Source: Thermoguttaceae bacterium | GTDB taxonomy: Bacteria > Planctomycetota > Planctomycetia > Pirellulales > Thermoguttaceae | Assembly: GCA_017454585.1 (NCBI GenBank) | Contig: JAFTCU010000007.1 | Coordinates: 1 to 31,790 of the forward strand | Direction: 5' to 3' | DNA: 31,790 nt | In this document: in pieces, positions 13,851-22,804 of the stretch | Layout of the letters: each line of letters begins with the position of its first letter | Numbering within the stretch: the stretch's first letter is position 1 | Translations under genes and position numbers: made by a program | Notes under the pieces: generated by a model | What the model was told of the DNA's origin: nothing | Seen by the model: the letters and a program-made list of their open reading frames with translations, nothing else | Databases searched by the model: none

Positions 13851-14845
13851 CAGGAATTTCCATCGCCCTTTGCACCTGGAACGGAGAGAAATTCCTCCGC
13901 GAGCAGTTGGAAAGTTTTTCCGCCCAGACCAGACTTCCTGATGAAGTTCTTGTAGGAGACGACTGCTCAACAGACCACACCATCGAAATTCTCGAGGAGT
14001 GGGCGAAAACCGCTCCTTTTCGGGTCGAAATCACCAGAAATCCCCAAAATCTCGGCTACGAGAAAAACTTCGAGCAGACTATGCTCCGGTGTTCCGGTGA
14101 CATTATTTTTCCTGCCGATCAGGATGACGTGTGGCTTCCCGAAAAACTCGAAACGATGGTTCGCGCGTTTGAGGAAAACCCGGATGTGGGGGTCGTGTAC
14201 TGCGGCCGGACGCTCATCGACCAGGACGGAAATCCACTTTCGGAGCGTGTGACGGAACTTTTTAAAATTTATCACCCCGCAGATTCGGCTTACTTTCTCG
14301 CTGACTGGGCGGATGAACACCCGGACTGCGCAGGCTGTATGTCCGCAGTGCGGAGATCCATCGTGGAAAAACTCTTCCCGATTCCGAAGCCCTGGGCACA
14401 CGATACGTGGGTTTTTACGATGGCTCCGTTTTACACACAGCTCAAAACCCTTCATGTTCCGCTTATGCGCTTCCGCCGTCACACGACGAACGCTTCGGCT
14501 CTGGGTAAAGAACCTGATTGGGCGAACGGACGTAACGTCTATTATCTCACGAGTGTGGGACAGTACCGCTTTCACGCGCCGCTTTGCGAGGATCTGCGCA
14601 AGCATTTCGCCGACCAGCCGGACTGCGAGTACAAAACACGGTATTTACGCTATCTGGATGCTCAAAAACTTCATTTCGGGCGGCGGGTTAAAGTTCAGGA
14701 CCATTTCCTCACGCATTTTTGGCTCGCTCTTTGGGAGTTTGCGCGTGGCGGTTATTGCCAGCATCCGCAGCCGGTTCGGTCTTTTTTGTTCGATGTAAAA
14801 GAGGGAATTATTAAGGTTTTCAAATGGAAGAAACGAGAGATCTGA
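13847..14845 (+). CDS. Glycosyltransferase family 2 (fifth paralogue)
   Basis: GT2 enzyme of 332 residues. ATG 13847 is chosen because it forms an ATGA overlap with the upstream stop, follows a GGGGG ribosome-site-like run, and starts the protein as MTGISIALCTWNGEKFLREQ, like the other paralogues. A start at 13688 would add 53 residues from the wrong frame of the upstream gene. Motifs: VGDDCSTDHT (36-45) and DQDD (91-94). The acceptor half is the most diverged of the five (DCAGCMSAVRRS, PWAHDTWVF, VPLMRFRRHTTNAS) but keeps the general plan and the shared C-terminal QPVRSFLFDVKEG. Its end overlaps the Wzm-like gene by 22 bases, tying chain assembly to export. Confidence 0.88.
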   Translation: MTGISIALCTWNGEKFLREQLESFSAQTRLPDEVLVGDDCSTDHTIEILEEWAKTAPFRVEITRNPQNLGYEKNFEQTMLRCSGDIIFPADQDDVWLPEKLETMVRAFEENPDVGVVYCGRTLIDQDGNPLSERVTELFKIYHPADSAYFLADWADEHPDCAGCMSAVRRSIVEKLFPIPKPWAHDTWVFTMAPFYTQLKTLHVPLMRFRRHTTNASALGKEPDWANGRNVYYLTSVGQYRFHAPLCEDLRKHFADQPDCEYKTRYLRYLDAQKLHFGRRVKVQDHFLTHFWLALWEFARGGYCQHPQPVRSFLFDVKEGIIKVFKWKKREI

Positions 14846-15705
14846 ACAATCATTCGATTTCAAATCGTAACGACTGGCTTTTGATGTTCGTCGAGCCGTT
14901 CCACTACCACGAATTGCTGTGGCAGATGGTCCTGCGCGACATCAAACTCCGCTACAAACAGGCGATTATGGGGTTTTTCTGGGCTTTATTTGTGCCGCTC
15001 ATGGTCGTGTGCAGCGGGGCAGTGCTGAAATACGTCATGGCGACGATTTCCGGCCAGCCGCTCGATATTCCTTCTTTCTCGAATATGGCGGTCAAAGCGA
15101 TGGGCTGGTCGCTGTTCCTTGGCATTCTAAACAACGGAGCGACTTCCTTGCTTGGAAACATCAACCTGATTACAAAGATTTATTTCCCTCGTGAGGTCAT
15201 TCTGATTGCCGGGATGCTCGTCCAACTTTTTGATACACTGGTTGGTTCGGTCGTACTTGCGGGACTTTTGATTTTTATCGGGGCTGTCACCTGGAGCTGG
15301 AACCTCCTCTGGATCCCGATTTTGGGCCTTCTCCTGATTCTCCTCGCCTTGTCGATTGGCTTTTTCTTGAGTTGTTCGATGGTTTTTTACCGCGACGTGA
15401 AATACCTCCTGAATGTTTTCACCAGTTTCGGGATTTTTTTCACGCCGGTCTTTTTCGAGATCAACCAGATTGGAGGAAAACTCGGTTTCGCGATGATGCT
15501 CAACCCGGTCGCGCCGCTTTTGGAGGGCCTGCGGCTGGTGATCGTGCAGGGACACAATCTCTTCCAGCCTCTGTATGACGCGAATCAGGTGATGGTCTGG
15601 CACCCGGGTTTTCTCCTTTACTCCGCCCTTGTTTCGATCCTTGGGTTTGTCTTTATGTGGCGTTACTTCCATGTAAAAGAAATGCAGTACGCCGAATACA
15701 TTTGA
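14824..15705 (+). CDS. Wzm-type ABC-2 permease for polysaccharide export
   Basis: Inner-membrane permease of 293 residues. After a ~25-residue cytoplasmic start, FHYHELLWQMVLRDIKLRYKQ leads into MGFFWALFVPLMVV, the well-conserved amphipathic/TM1 entrance of the ABC-2 (TagG/RfbA/Wzm) family. About six hydrophobic segments follow, including VLAGLLIFIGAV, ILGLLLILLALSIGFFL and LYSALVSILGFVFMW, with FYRDVKYLLNVFTSFGIFFTPVFF typical of TM4-5. It should pair with a Wzt-type ATPase to flip the lipid-linked glycan to the periplasm. The only such ATPase in the window is at 1394, 12 kb upstream and interrupted; usually the two genes are adjacent. Confidence 0.9.
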   Translation: MEETRDLNNHSISNRNDWLLMFVEPFHYHELLWQMVLRDIKLRYKQAIMGFFWALFVPLMVVCSGAVLKYVMATISGQPLDIPSFSNMAVKAMGWSLFLGILNNGATSLLGNINLITKIYFPREVILIAGMLVQLFDTLVGSVVLAGLLIFIGAVTWSWNLLWIPILGLLLILLALSIGFFLSCSMVFYRDVKYLLNVFTSFGIFFTPVFFEINQIGGKLGFAMMLNPVAPLLEGLRLVIVQGHNLFQPLYDANQVMVWHPGFLLYSALVSILGFVFMWRYFHVKEMQYAEYI

Positions 15706-15712
15706 GAGAAAA

Positions 15713-17143
15713 ATGACAAACAAAACAAAACAGACAGTCTGGATTTTAGTGTCGATTTTACTTGTCGGGCTTCTGCTTCGGCTGGGTATCATGGCTGTTA
15801 TGGACGGTTCCGAGTTGCAAATCGTGGATGAGACTCACTACGATGAACTGGCCGTTCACTTGGTGGAAACAGGGGATTTTGGTTCCGAAACAGAACCGTA
15901 TGTTTCGATCCGTCCGCCGCTTTACCCGTGGCTCATTTCGGAGATTTACCGCGTTTTCGGCATTCAGAATTACACGGCCGTTCGAGTGATCCAGATTTTG
16001 ATCTCGCTCGTGACGGTCCTCTGTGTGTACGGCCTCGCTCGTGAGTGCGGCTTTCTTTCGCGGAACGCTTCACTCGCAGCGGCGGGGATTTTCTGCTTTT
16101 ACCCATCGCTCGTCATGCAGAATTTCTTCATTCTGACTGAGACGTTTTTCACGTTCTGGCTCGCGCTGGTCCTTTGGTCAGCCTTGCGCTTTCTGCGGAC
16201 CGGCTCGATTTACGCGGCGTGTTTCTGTGGGGCTTTTATCGCCTTGGGAGCATTAACGCGCAGTATTTTGTGGCTCTCGCCCTTTCCACTGGCCTTGTTT
16301 ATTCTGTTTTGTCCAAACCAATCGTCGGTTTTTACCTGGAAACACCGGCTTGCCGGGGCGCTCGCGCTTCTGGTCTTCGCCGGGGTCGGCATGGCTCCAT
16401 GGATGATTCGTAACACCCGACTGCAAAAAACGTTCGTCGCGATCGACTGCATGAGCGGGCGGAACCTCATGATGGGGAACTATGAGTTCACGCCGCTGTA
16501 CCGTGCATGGGATGCCATTTCGATGGTCCCCCCAAAAGACTGGTACACCGTTCTTCAGAAAGATTACACGCAAAAGAATCCGGGAACCTCGTTTAACGCA
16601 CAGACCCAGGGCCGGAAAGACCGTCTGGCGGGTGAGTACGCCAAGAATTACATGAAGTCACATCCTGTTCAGACGCTCGAACGGACCGGTATGAAAGCGC
16701 TCTGCTTCTGGCAGTTGGAGCGTTCGATTCCCGCAGGGATTCAGCGAGGTTTCTGGGGTGTAGATCGATTGGGGGAAAGTTCACGCAAAACCCTGTTTTT
16801 GGTCTCGACCTGTCTTGTAACGTTCCCGTTCGCCCTGCTCTTCCTGTTAGCGATTTTTGGAATTTTCTCGCAGGAATTCTCCACAAAGACGATCCCTCAA
16901 ATCGCGCTTTTGCTCGCGGTTCTGCTTTACTTTTGGGCTTTGCACTCGCTTGCGTTCGCCCATGAACGTTATCATCTGCCGCTGGTTCCGATCCTCACCC
17001 TGTTCGCCGTGAGCAGTTTGTACAACATACGAACAGCACGGCTTTGTTTCTGTAAAACGCCGCCGCGCTGGATCCCAGCCATCGCGCTGAGCATCACCTT
17101 TCTCACGTTTTGGTGTTTCGAGGTTTGCTGGGCGCTTGGCTAA
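15713..17143 (+). CDS. GT-C membrane glycosyltransferase (PMT_2/ArnT-like)
   Basis: Integral membrane protein of 476 residues in the GT39/GT83-like GT-C group, which transfer a sugar from a polyprenyl-phosphate donor on the periplasmic side. TM1 is WILVSILLVGLLLRLGI (10-26). It is followed by the first periplasmic loop with the acidic catalytic pair VDETHYDELA (38-47) and then RPPLYPWLIS, the family hallmark. Roughly ten more hydrophobic segments follow, then a periplasmic loop (CMSGRNLMMGNYEF) before the last membrane block. It begins 7 bases after wzm and ends the cluster, so it may decorate the exported glycan or a lipid carrier outside the membrane. The sugar is not predictable. Confidence 0.85.
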   Translation: MTNKTKQTVWILVSILLVGLLLRLGIMAVMDGSELQIVDETHYDELAVHLVETGDFGSETEPYVSIRPPLYPWLISEIYRVFGIQNYTAVRVIQILISLVTVLCVYGLARECGFLSRNASLAAAGIFCFYPSLVMQNFFILTETFFTFWLALVLWSALRFLRTGSIYAACFCGAFIALGALTRSILWLSPFPLALFILFCPNQSSVFTWKHRLAGALALLVFAGVGMAPWMIRNTRLQKTFVAIDCMSGRNLMMGNYEFTPLYRAWDAISMVPPKDWYTVLQKDYTQKNPGTSFNAQTQGRKDRLAGEYAKNYMKSHPVQTLERTGMKALCFWQLERSIPAGIQRGFWGVDRLGESSRKTLFLVSTCLVTFPFALLFLLAIFGIFSQEFSTKTIPQIALLLAVLLYFWALHSLAFAHERYHLPLVPILTLFAVSSLYNIRTARLCFCKTPPRWIPAIALSITFLTFWCFEVCWALG

Positions 17144-17153
17144 ATTCCGGAAT
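17144..17153. repeat. Palindrome ATTCCGGAAT in the convergent gap
   Basis: Perfect 10-base palindrome starting directly after the stop of the GT-C gene, in the 18-base gap before the end of the convergent minus-strand gene. It is too short to be a convincing terminator. Confidence 0.3.
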
Positions 17154-17161
17154 CATGCTCT

Positions 17162-20100
17162 TTAGTTCGCAGGCTTCTCAAATCGAAGTTCCACCGGACC
17201 AATCAGGCCAGATTTGTACGTCGGGCCGTGATAATTGGTCGGAATGCTTCGGTAATGATTCGCCAGAGTACTGTAAATTTCGACTTCAATCCGGTTTTCA
17301 CCTTCAGTCAGGAAGCCGGTCAAATCGATTTCCCACGGTTGGCAGACCAAAACTCCGGCCGACTTTCCGTTGACTCGGACTTCTGCCGTCGCGCAGAGAT
17401 CGCCCAGTGAAAGAACGGCTTTCCCCTGCGATTGCTCTTTTGTAACCGTCACGGTCTTTCCATAGACGGCCCCGCCGGAATAGTACAGCAGCCCTGTTCC
17501 CTCACTGCTCCAATCGCAGAGAGTGTCGATTTCTCCATCTTTTGTCGAGAAGAGCACCGGCTCAGCAAAAGCCGCTCCCCCTTCAAGCGGCGAATCGGGC
17601 AGAACGATCACGACCGAAGAAGGTTTTTTTGCCCCAATATTGGAGCATACCCACCGCCGGGTTTTAAACTGCTTCGGCTCGGTCGGTTTCACGGCGAATT
17701 CTTTCCCGTCCACGAAAACTCTCGGTACAGACTCGACAGCCTGATCCAGAATAAGTGTCAGCGCGTCCAAACCGGCTGGAGCGTCCAAACGATACTCCAT
17801 TGACGCAGGCGGGGCAGCGTTAAACTCAACCGTGTCAAGCGTGTACCAGCTCATCGCGTTCGGGAACGCTTTTGCTTTCTCTTCTCTGGAAAGGTCATCC
17901 CACTCTGGCTGGGCCTGACGCGGTTCGTGTACGCCCTTTTCGAGGAACCAGAACCCACGCCCCGCCGTCGGGTACGAAAGCGTCAAGACCTGCGTTTCTC
18001 CCGAAAGCTCGACGGTCTTTGCGTCGTTCGGAAGGGGTTTACCGTCCAGAAATACTGCATCGGGAAGATTTCCCCCCTTCTGGATCGTGGCCGTCCCCTT
18101 CCAGCGGACCGTCGTGGTCAGGAAGTACCGCTTTGGTGGATTCTCTTTCACGAAAAGCGTCTCGTTGTGTCCTCTCTGACTGGCTCCCAAACCGATAAAG
18201 CCATCGTTGAGGTTTTCCTTCAAGCCGTGATAGCCCTGATGACCGGGATTTCCCTCAATACCCCAACGCCACGAAAATTCATACGGGGTCCACGAGGAAT
18301 CCAGTTTTTCAAGAGACTCAACCGGATTTGCCGCAGGAGCCGACGTCATGGGTACCGACTTCACCCAGAATCGTGGGCCATAACCGGGCGAACAGGGTTT
18401 CCAGTCCTCAGAACCAGCTCGACGATATTCGAATCGACGGGCTTCCGCTCCGATAGTCATATTATCTGCTGTAACGGGCAGACTGAAATCACCCCACAGA
18501 TTGTTCATCGTCGGCAGAAGTTTGAACGACCACGTTCCTTCAACAGGAACGACCTCCCACGAGGTGGATTCCGCAGGTTCTGAGACTTGCGCCGGCCTGC
18601 CACCGTCGAAGACGAAAACACACGCCTCATTCCGGGCGACCGGAATCTGGACCGACGTGTAGCCGTCTTTAACTTCCGTGATCCTGACAGGCAAAACCTT
18701 CCCCGTCATCGGGTCCCAGCGTTCAGGCTGGCCTGTGCAACGGAAGGAGACGACCGAATCCCTCTCGGCTCCCATGACCATGTAAACGTCGTAATGGCCA
18801 ATTTTTCGGTGCAGGTACTTAATCGGGCTTCCGGCGATAATATCCCGGGGCAGCGCGATAAATCGCTTATCCATCTCAGGCGCCGCTGAGGAACCGCCTG
18901 TACGCACGTCCTTGCGTCCAAATCGATGCAGGTCGTGAACGTTTTGAGGGTCAAGCGGTTTGGGCTCACTGTTTCCTTCGAGCCTGTACCTCAAATCAAG
19001 CGTCGAGAAACGGGTCTTTTTTCCGTCCGAAACGGAGAAGAAAATTCCAGCGGTCCGGTTCCCTCCATCGTCGTCCAAAGCGTCGATGCGGATTTTATCA
19101 CCGTTTTTCAGGGGCAACGTCCCAGTCCAACCCGACTCATAATTGGCGTTCGAGCAGACTTTTTGGTCATTGACGAACAAATCCCCGTGATTGTCACAGA
19201 AGAATTTCACCTGATAAGTCGCCGGAGCATCGGAAAGCCCTTTGAGCGTTCCCAAGGCCTGAATCCTGTTTGTATGTTCTTTGGACCACGCCCAGTACCC
19301 GGTAAAACCCCCGGGGTAAACTCGCGGCGAGGCTTCCGGCTCAGCGGGAGCTTTCGGAGCTTCGACTTTTCCGAGGCGGTCCTGAGCCGTCTGAAGAATT
19401 TCATTCACCAGTTTGTCGAGCGTAGGGTCATTGGCTCCCGCCCGGTCAGAAACGACGGGTTTCTTGCCCGCAATGAAAACGAGGCCGCCCGCCTGCTGGA
19501 ATTGTCGCAGTTTGACGAGTGTATCCCACTGAACCGCTTCCATCGACGGAATGACCACAGCTACGAAATTCATACCGGAAACCGAGAGTTTCGCCTGCGT
19601 ATCTCCCTTCTGAGGCACGATCTGCGCACGCTGGATCGACTGATCGTCGATAAAGGCGATGTCACGGTTCGTGGCGTAGATCCGTTTCGCAAGATCGAAA
19701 GCCGTCGCCGTCGCTTCCTTCTGGTTCTTGCTCAGACCGGCCCAGTACGGCGTGATTGGGTAAATGATGGCGACTTCAGCCTGCCACGTTCCCTGGCTGA
19801 GCAGGTACGACAGACGTTCATAGTACTTCAGAAAAACGTCCATGTGTTTCCAGTACGGCATACGGAAGTGATAGCACGGAGGCGCCCATTCCCAACGGCT
19901 GCCGTGGGTCGTGTAGTAAAGCCCATGGAGGTTGAGGAGCGTCGCGCCAAAGACAAAGTTCTCGTTCGTGGCGTACATTAGTCCGTCCGGATTCGCTCCC
20001 CATCCCAGAGAATGATACCCTTCCAGCCAAACACGCGGACGCCGGTAAAGATTACTGATGGAAGACGAAACTTTATCCTTGATGAAGTCCGCCTGACCGC

Positions 20101-21352
20101 CGGGCGTATCGTGACCGGGAGCCGTGTACCAGCGTATGGCGCTGAAGTAATCGTGGTACTGTGTCGGGTCGTAGCCGCGCCCGTTATTGTCGCAGCCAAA
20201 AATCATCCCGCGGCTGTAATGCCACATGAAGATCGGCTTGAAGTACCGCAATTCACTCAGATAAACCTGCACGGCCATGGTATCTATCCTGGCTTTTGGG
20301 GTCTGATTGCCCAAATCCGTGAACAAACCCGCCGCAACGCTGAAGAAGTCGTACCCTTTCACCTCGGCAAAACGCTCCGCGAAATCGTCCGTCCACTGCC
20401 AGCCGCGGTAGCCGACATTCAATTCGTCGTTGAAGAAATAATTCAAACCAGCGGATGTTCCTTCATTGTGATCTTCAAAGGGCTGGAAGAATTTTTCGAT
20501 GATGCGCTGACCTGACTGTGGGTGAAGCGGGTTAAGAGTACCAGCCTGAACTTCGTACGTAAACTCCCAAACCGCGTACTGCGCCGTCCCGGAATTTCTC
20601 TCAGGTTCATTGACAGAAAACGTTCCTGTAACTTCGTCTCCGCAAAGCCTGAAACCAGCGCCTGTGATCCGTCCGTTTTCGACCGGGTAGGCGGCAAAGG
20701 CAATGTGGTTTTCTGATGATTCAAGTGTAAACGACTCGCCAGGTTTTACCATTCTGACCTGTTTTCCCCTCAGGGCGCGGGCGTTGATTTCACGGTCACC
20801 ATAAATGATCTCGTTGAACAGGTTGTCGGTATTGTTCCAGTCAAGTGTGTAGGTACTCAGGCCGATCCCCATGTTATATTTGGCGGCGACGTGGGATGCG
20901 TGCGCGTAAAAATCCCACCATTCCGGGGAGAAAATGGCAGGGTCATTCCTGTACGACGGCCACCCGGGTGTATCTTTGTGAACGTAATTGACCTGTACAC
21001 CCGAAATTCCTTTCCGGTGCAGTTCCTCAATCTGCCATTCAAGCCGTTTTTTATCGAGCCTGTCACCAGACCACCACCAGAACGGGACCTCGCCATACCC
21101 AGCGGGTGGTTTCTGGAAATCCTCGAGAAGATTTTGCGGTGATCGGTTCGGCCAGCCCAACGCATTCAAAGGAAACGACGGAAGTCGTGACGGATCCGAA
21201 ACGTCTAGCGGCGATTCAAAACCCAGCCCCAACGAAACAAACAGAAGTACGAAAAGAAACGCACTGGGGAAATTCTTTAACATAAGTGTGTACCGGAAGA
21301 TGGAAAGATTCGATTTTAAAACAGAAGCGCGGTTTTGTCTTCCACGCTTCAT
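17162..21352 (-). CDS. Very large secreted glycoside hydrolase, GH106-like
   Basis: Protein of 1396 residues. A signal peptide fits MLKNFPSAFLFVLLFVSLGLG, so the real start may be the ATG at 21283 rather than 21352; neither has a clear ribosome site. The catalytic region begins with EVPFWWWSGDRLDKKRLEW (88-106) and KGISGVQVNYVH, resembling the start of GH106 alpha-L-rhamnosidase-like enzymes. A flavodoxin-like middle (VAVVIPSMEAVQWDTLVKLR, GGLVFIAGKKPV) follows. About residues 677-795 form a beta-sandwich insertion of possible carbohydrate-binding type. The C-terminal ~75 residues (VRVNGKSAGVLVCQPWEID, GENRIEVEIYS) form the galactose-binding-like jelly roll common in GH2/GH106 proteins. It likely attacks plant or mucin-type polysaccharide in the periplasm or outside. 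It is the last gene of its operon, 13 bases after the oxidoreductase. The exact GH family is uncertain. Confidence 0.78.
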   Translation of the reverse strand: MKRGRQNRASVLKSNLSIFRYTLMLKNFPSAFLFVLLFVSLGLGFESPLDVSDPSRLPSFPLNALGWPNRSPQNLLEDFQKPPAGYGEVPFWWWSGDRLDKKRLEWQIEELHRKGISGVQVNYVHKDTPGWPSYRNDPAIFSPEWWDFYAHASHVAAKYNMGIGLSTYTLDWNNTDNLFNEIIYGDREINARALRGKQVRMVKPGESFTLESSENHIAFAAYPVENGRITGAGFRLCGDEVTGTFSVNEPERNSGTAQYAVWEFTYEVQAGTLNPLHPQSGQRIIEKFFQPFEDHNEGTSAGLNYFFNDELNVGYRGWQWTDDFAERFAEVKGYDFFSVAAGLFTDLGNQTPKARIDTMAVQVYLSELRYFKPIFMWHYSRGMIFGCDNNGRGYDPTQYHDYFSAIRWYTAPGHDTPGGQADFIKDKVSSSISNLYRRPRVWLEGYHSLGWGANPDGLMYATNENFVFGATLLNLHGLYYTTHGSRWEWAPPCYHFRMPYWKHMDVFLKYYERLSYLLSQGTWQAEVAIIYPITPYWAGLSKNQKEATATAFDLAKRIYATNRDIAFIDDQSIQRAQIVPQKGDTQAKLSVSGMNFVAVVIPSMEAVQWDTLVKLRQFQQAGGLVFIAGKKPVVSDRAGANDPTLDKLVNEILQTAQDRLGKVEAPKAPAEPEASPRVYPGGFTGYWAWSKEHTNRIQALGTLKGLSDAPATYQVKFFCDNHGDLFVNDQKVCSNANYESGWTGTLPLKNGDKIRIDALDDDGGNRTAGIFFSVSDGKKTRFSTLDLRYRLEGNSEPKPLDPQNVHDLHRFGRKDVRTGGSSAAPEMDKRFIALPRDIIAGSPIKYLHRKIGHYDVYMVMGAERDSVVSFRCTGQPERWDPMTGKVLPVRITEVKDGYTSVQIPVARNEACVFVFDGGRPAQVSEPAESTSWEVVPVEGTWSFKLLPTMNNLWGDFSLPVTADNMTIGAEARRFEYRRAGSEDWKPCSPGYGPRFWVKSVPMTSAPAANPVESLEKLDSSWTPYEFSWRWGIEGNPGHQGYHGLKENLNDGFIGLGASQRGHNETLFVKENPPKRYFLTTTVRWKGTATIQKGGNLPDAVFLDGKPLPNDAKTVELSGETQVLTLSYPTAGRGFWFLEKGVHEPRQAQPEWDDLSREEKAKAFPNAMSWYTLDTVEFNAAPPASMEYRLDAPAGLDALTLILDQAVESVPRVFVDGKEFAVKPTEPKQFKTRRWVCSNIGAKKPSSVVIVLPDSPLEGGAAFAEPVLFSTKDGEIDTLCDWSSEGTGLLYYSGGAVYGKTVTVTKEQSQGKAVLSLGDLCATAEVRVNGKSAGVLVCQPWEIDLTGFLTEGENRIEVEIYSTLANHYRSIPTNYHGPTYKSGLIGPVELRFEKPAN

Positions 21353-21365
21353 TACTTAATAATTT

Positions 21366-22760
21366 TCAGAAATTACGGGGGATCTCATACCCCTTGGTTT
21401 CCTGTCTTGCGTAGAAGGTCGCGGCCTGATCATCTCCGACGATCTTTTCTGCCTTCGGGTCCCATTTGATTTCACGGTTCAAACGGGCAGCGATCCCGCA
21501 GAGGTGGCAGGCGTTCATGGCCTGAACGTGGGAAACGACGTCCGAAATGCAAGTTCCGCCTTCGCGCACGCAGCGGATGAAGTTCTCCTTGTGCCCTTCC
21601 ACCGGTTTGCCATGGAACAGTTCCCGATAATCGTCCTCAGTGAACGCGTCCTGCGGAAGTTCCTCAACAGGCTTGCCTTTGCAGCGGCCGCGGCTGACGT
21701 GGAAGCGGCCCTTGGTTCCCTCGAAGAGGATCCCGTTACCGTCCGGTGAGCCGCTCACGACGTGCATTTCGATGCCGTTCTCGAACATGCACTTGATGTC
21801 GAAATTATCGCTCGTGTTGTACCGATTGTCCACGGTCGGGTAACCGTCCTTGAACTCCACCGGGTGATGGGCGTTCGTGCCGTCGAAGGAGATCGGGCCG
21901 GTGCCGGGCGTCTGGAGATTAAGAGCCCAGAGAGCGCAGTCGATGTGGTGCGCGCCCCAGTCGGTGAATTTGCCGCCGGAGTATTCGTACCACCAGCGGA
22001 ACTCGTAGTGGCAGCGGGTCTGGCCCAAATTGCCGTCGCGGTTGTTCGTCACACCCGTCGAGAGGAAATCATGACGCGGAGCGGGACCTTGCCACATTTC
22101 CCAGTCGAGACCAGCCGGGACCTCCGCCTTCGGAATCTCGCCGGAAGTGGGCGATCCACCAATGTCGCACGTGATCTTTTTCACGTCGCCAATGTAACCC
22201 TTCCGGACCAGCAGCGTCGCTTTGACAAACTGGTCGATCTGGCAGCGTTGCCACGTACCGATCTGGAAGGCTTTGCCGTATTTGGCGCAGGCGCGGCGGA
22301 TGATCTGGTTTTCCTCGAGCGTCAGCGTCAGCGGCTTCTGGCAGAAAACGTGCTTTCCCGCCATGAGCGCTTCGACCGCGATTTTGACGTGCCAGTGGTC
22401 CGGAGTGACGATGGAAACTGCGTCGATGTCGTCGCGTTCCAGGATCCGGCGGTAGTCCTTGTACGTGTCCGGCTGAATAACCTGGCCGTTCGCGTCACGC
22501 TTGCCGATGCCGGAATTGATGGTACGGGCGATGCCGTAGTTTTCGTCAACGTCGCAAATCGCCACGATGTCAGTGAGGCCGTTAAAACCGTGGGCGTCGC
22601 CCAGGCCCATGCTCCCGACGCCGATGCAGCCCAAGCGGATCCGGTCGCTCGGAGCCTGCGCCCAAACCGGTTTCGGGGCATAAGTCACGGGAATCGCCGT
22701 CGCCATTGCGGCCAAAGCGGCTGATTTTTTGAGAAAATCCCGGCGGGATAATTCACTCAT
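21366..22760 (-). CDS. Gfo/Idh/MocA-family oxidoreductase with Tat signal
   Basis: NAD(P)-dependent sugar oxidoreductase-like protein of 464 residues. The N-terminal SRRDFLKKSAALAAM (5-19) is a Tat signal peptide, ending near AQA (34-36), as in many planctomycete members that are exported with bound cofactor. The Rossmann motif is GCIGVGSMG (44-52); YKDYRRIL and VSIVTPDHWHVKIA follow; CQKPLTL (140-146) is the EKP-type motif with Gln for Glu; WGAHHIDCALWAL carries the catalytic histidine region. ATG 22760 is chosen over the longer frame from 22844 because AGGAGA lies 8 bases upstream and the Tat motif follows directly. Sandwiched between an HzsA-like gene and a large hydrolase, it may oxidise or reduce a sugar released outside the cytoplasm; the substrate is unknown. 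Confidence 0.9.
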   Translation of the reverse strand: MSELSRRDFLKKSAALAAMATAIPVTYAPKPVWAQAPSDRIRLGCIGVGSMGLGDAHGFNGLTDIVAICDVDENYGIARTINSGIGKRDANGQVIQPDTYKDYRRILERDDIDAVSIVTPDHWHVKIAVEALMAGKHVFCQKPLTLTLEENQIIRRACAKYGKAFQIGTWQRCQIDQFVKATLLVRKGYIGDVKKITCDIGGSPTSGEIPKAEVPAGLDWEMWQGPAPRHDFLSTGVTNNRDGNLGQTRCHYEFRWWYEYSGGKFTDWGAHHIDCALWALNLQTPGTGPISFDGTNAHHPVEFKDGYPTVDNRYNTSDNFDIKCMFENGIEMHVVSGSPDGNGILFEGTKGRFHVSRGRCKGKPVEELPQDAFTEDDYRELFHGKPVEGHKENFIRCVREGGTCISDVVSHVQAMNACHLCGIAARLNREIKWDPKAEKIVGDDQAATFYARQETKGYEIPRNF

Positions 22761-22804
22761 ATTTAGTCTCCTATCTGATAAAGGTCTTGAAAAAATGTCG
22801 GTTT

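Noticed and set aside
18926..19981. Plus-strand open frame of 351 codons
   Set aside because: Antisense to the GH106-like hydrolase in a GC-rich coding region; composition and lack of motifs mark it as a shadow.
21762..22724. Plus-strand open frame of 320 codons
   Set aside because: Antisense to the Gfo/Idh/MocA gene, which has a Tat signal and family motifs; the antisense frame shows only Arg/Val/Ala-rich shadow sequence.
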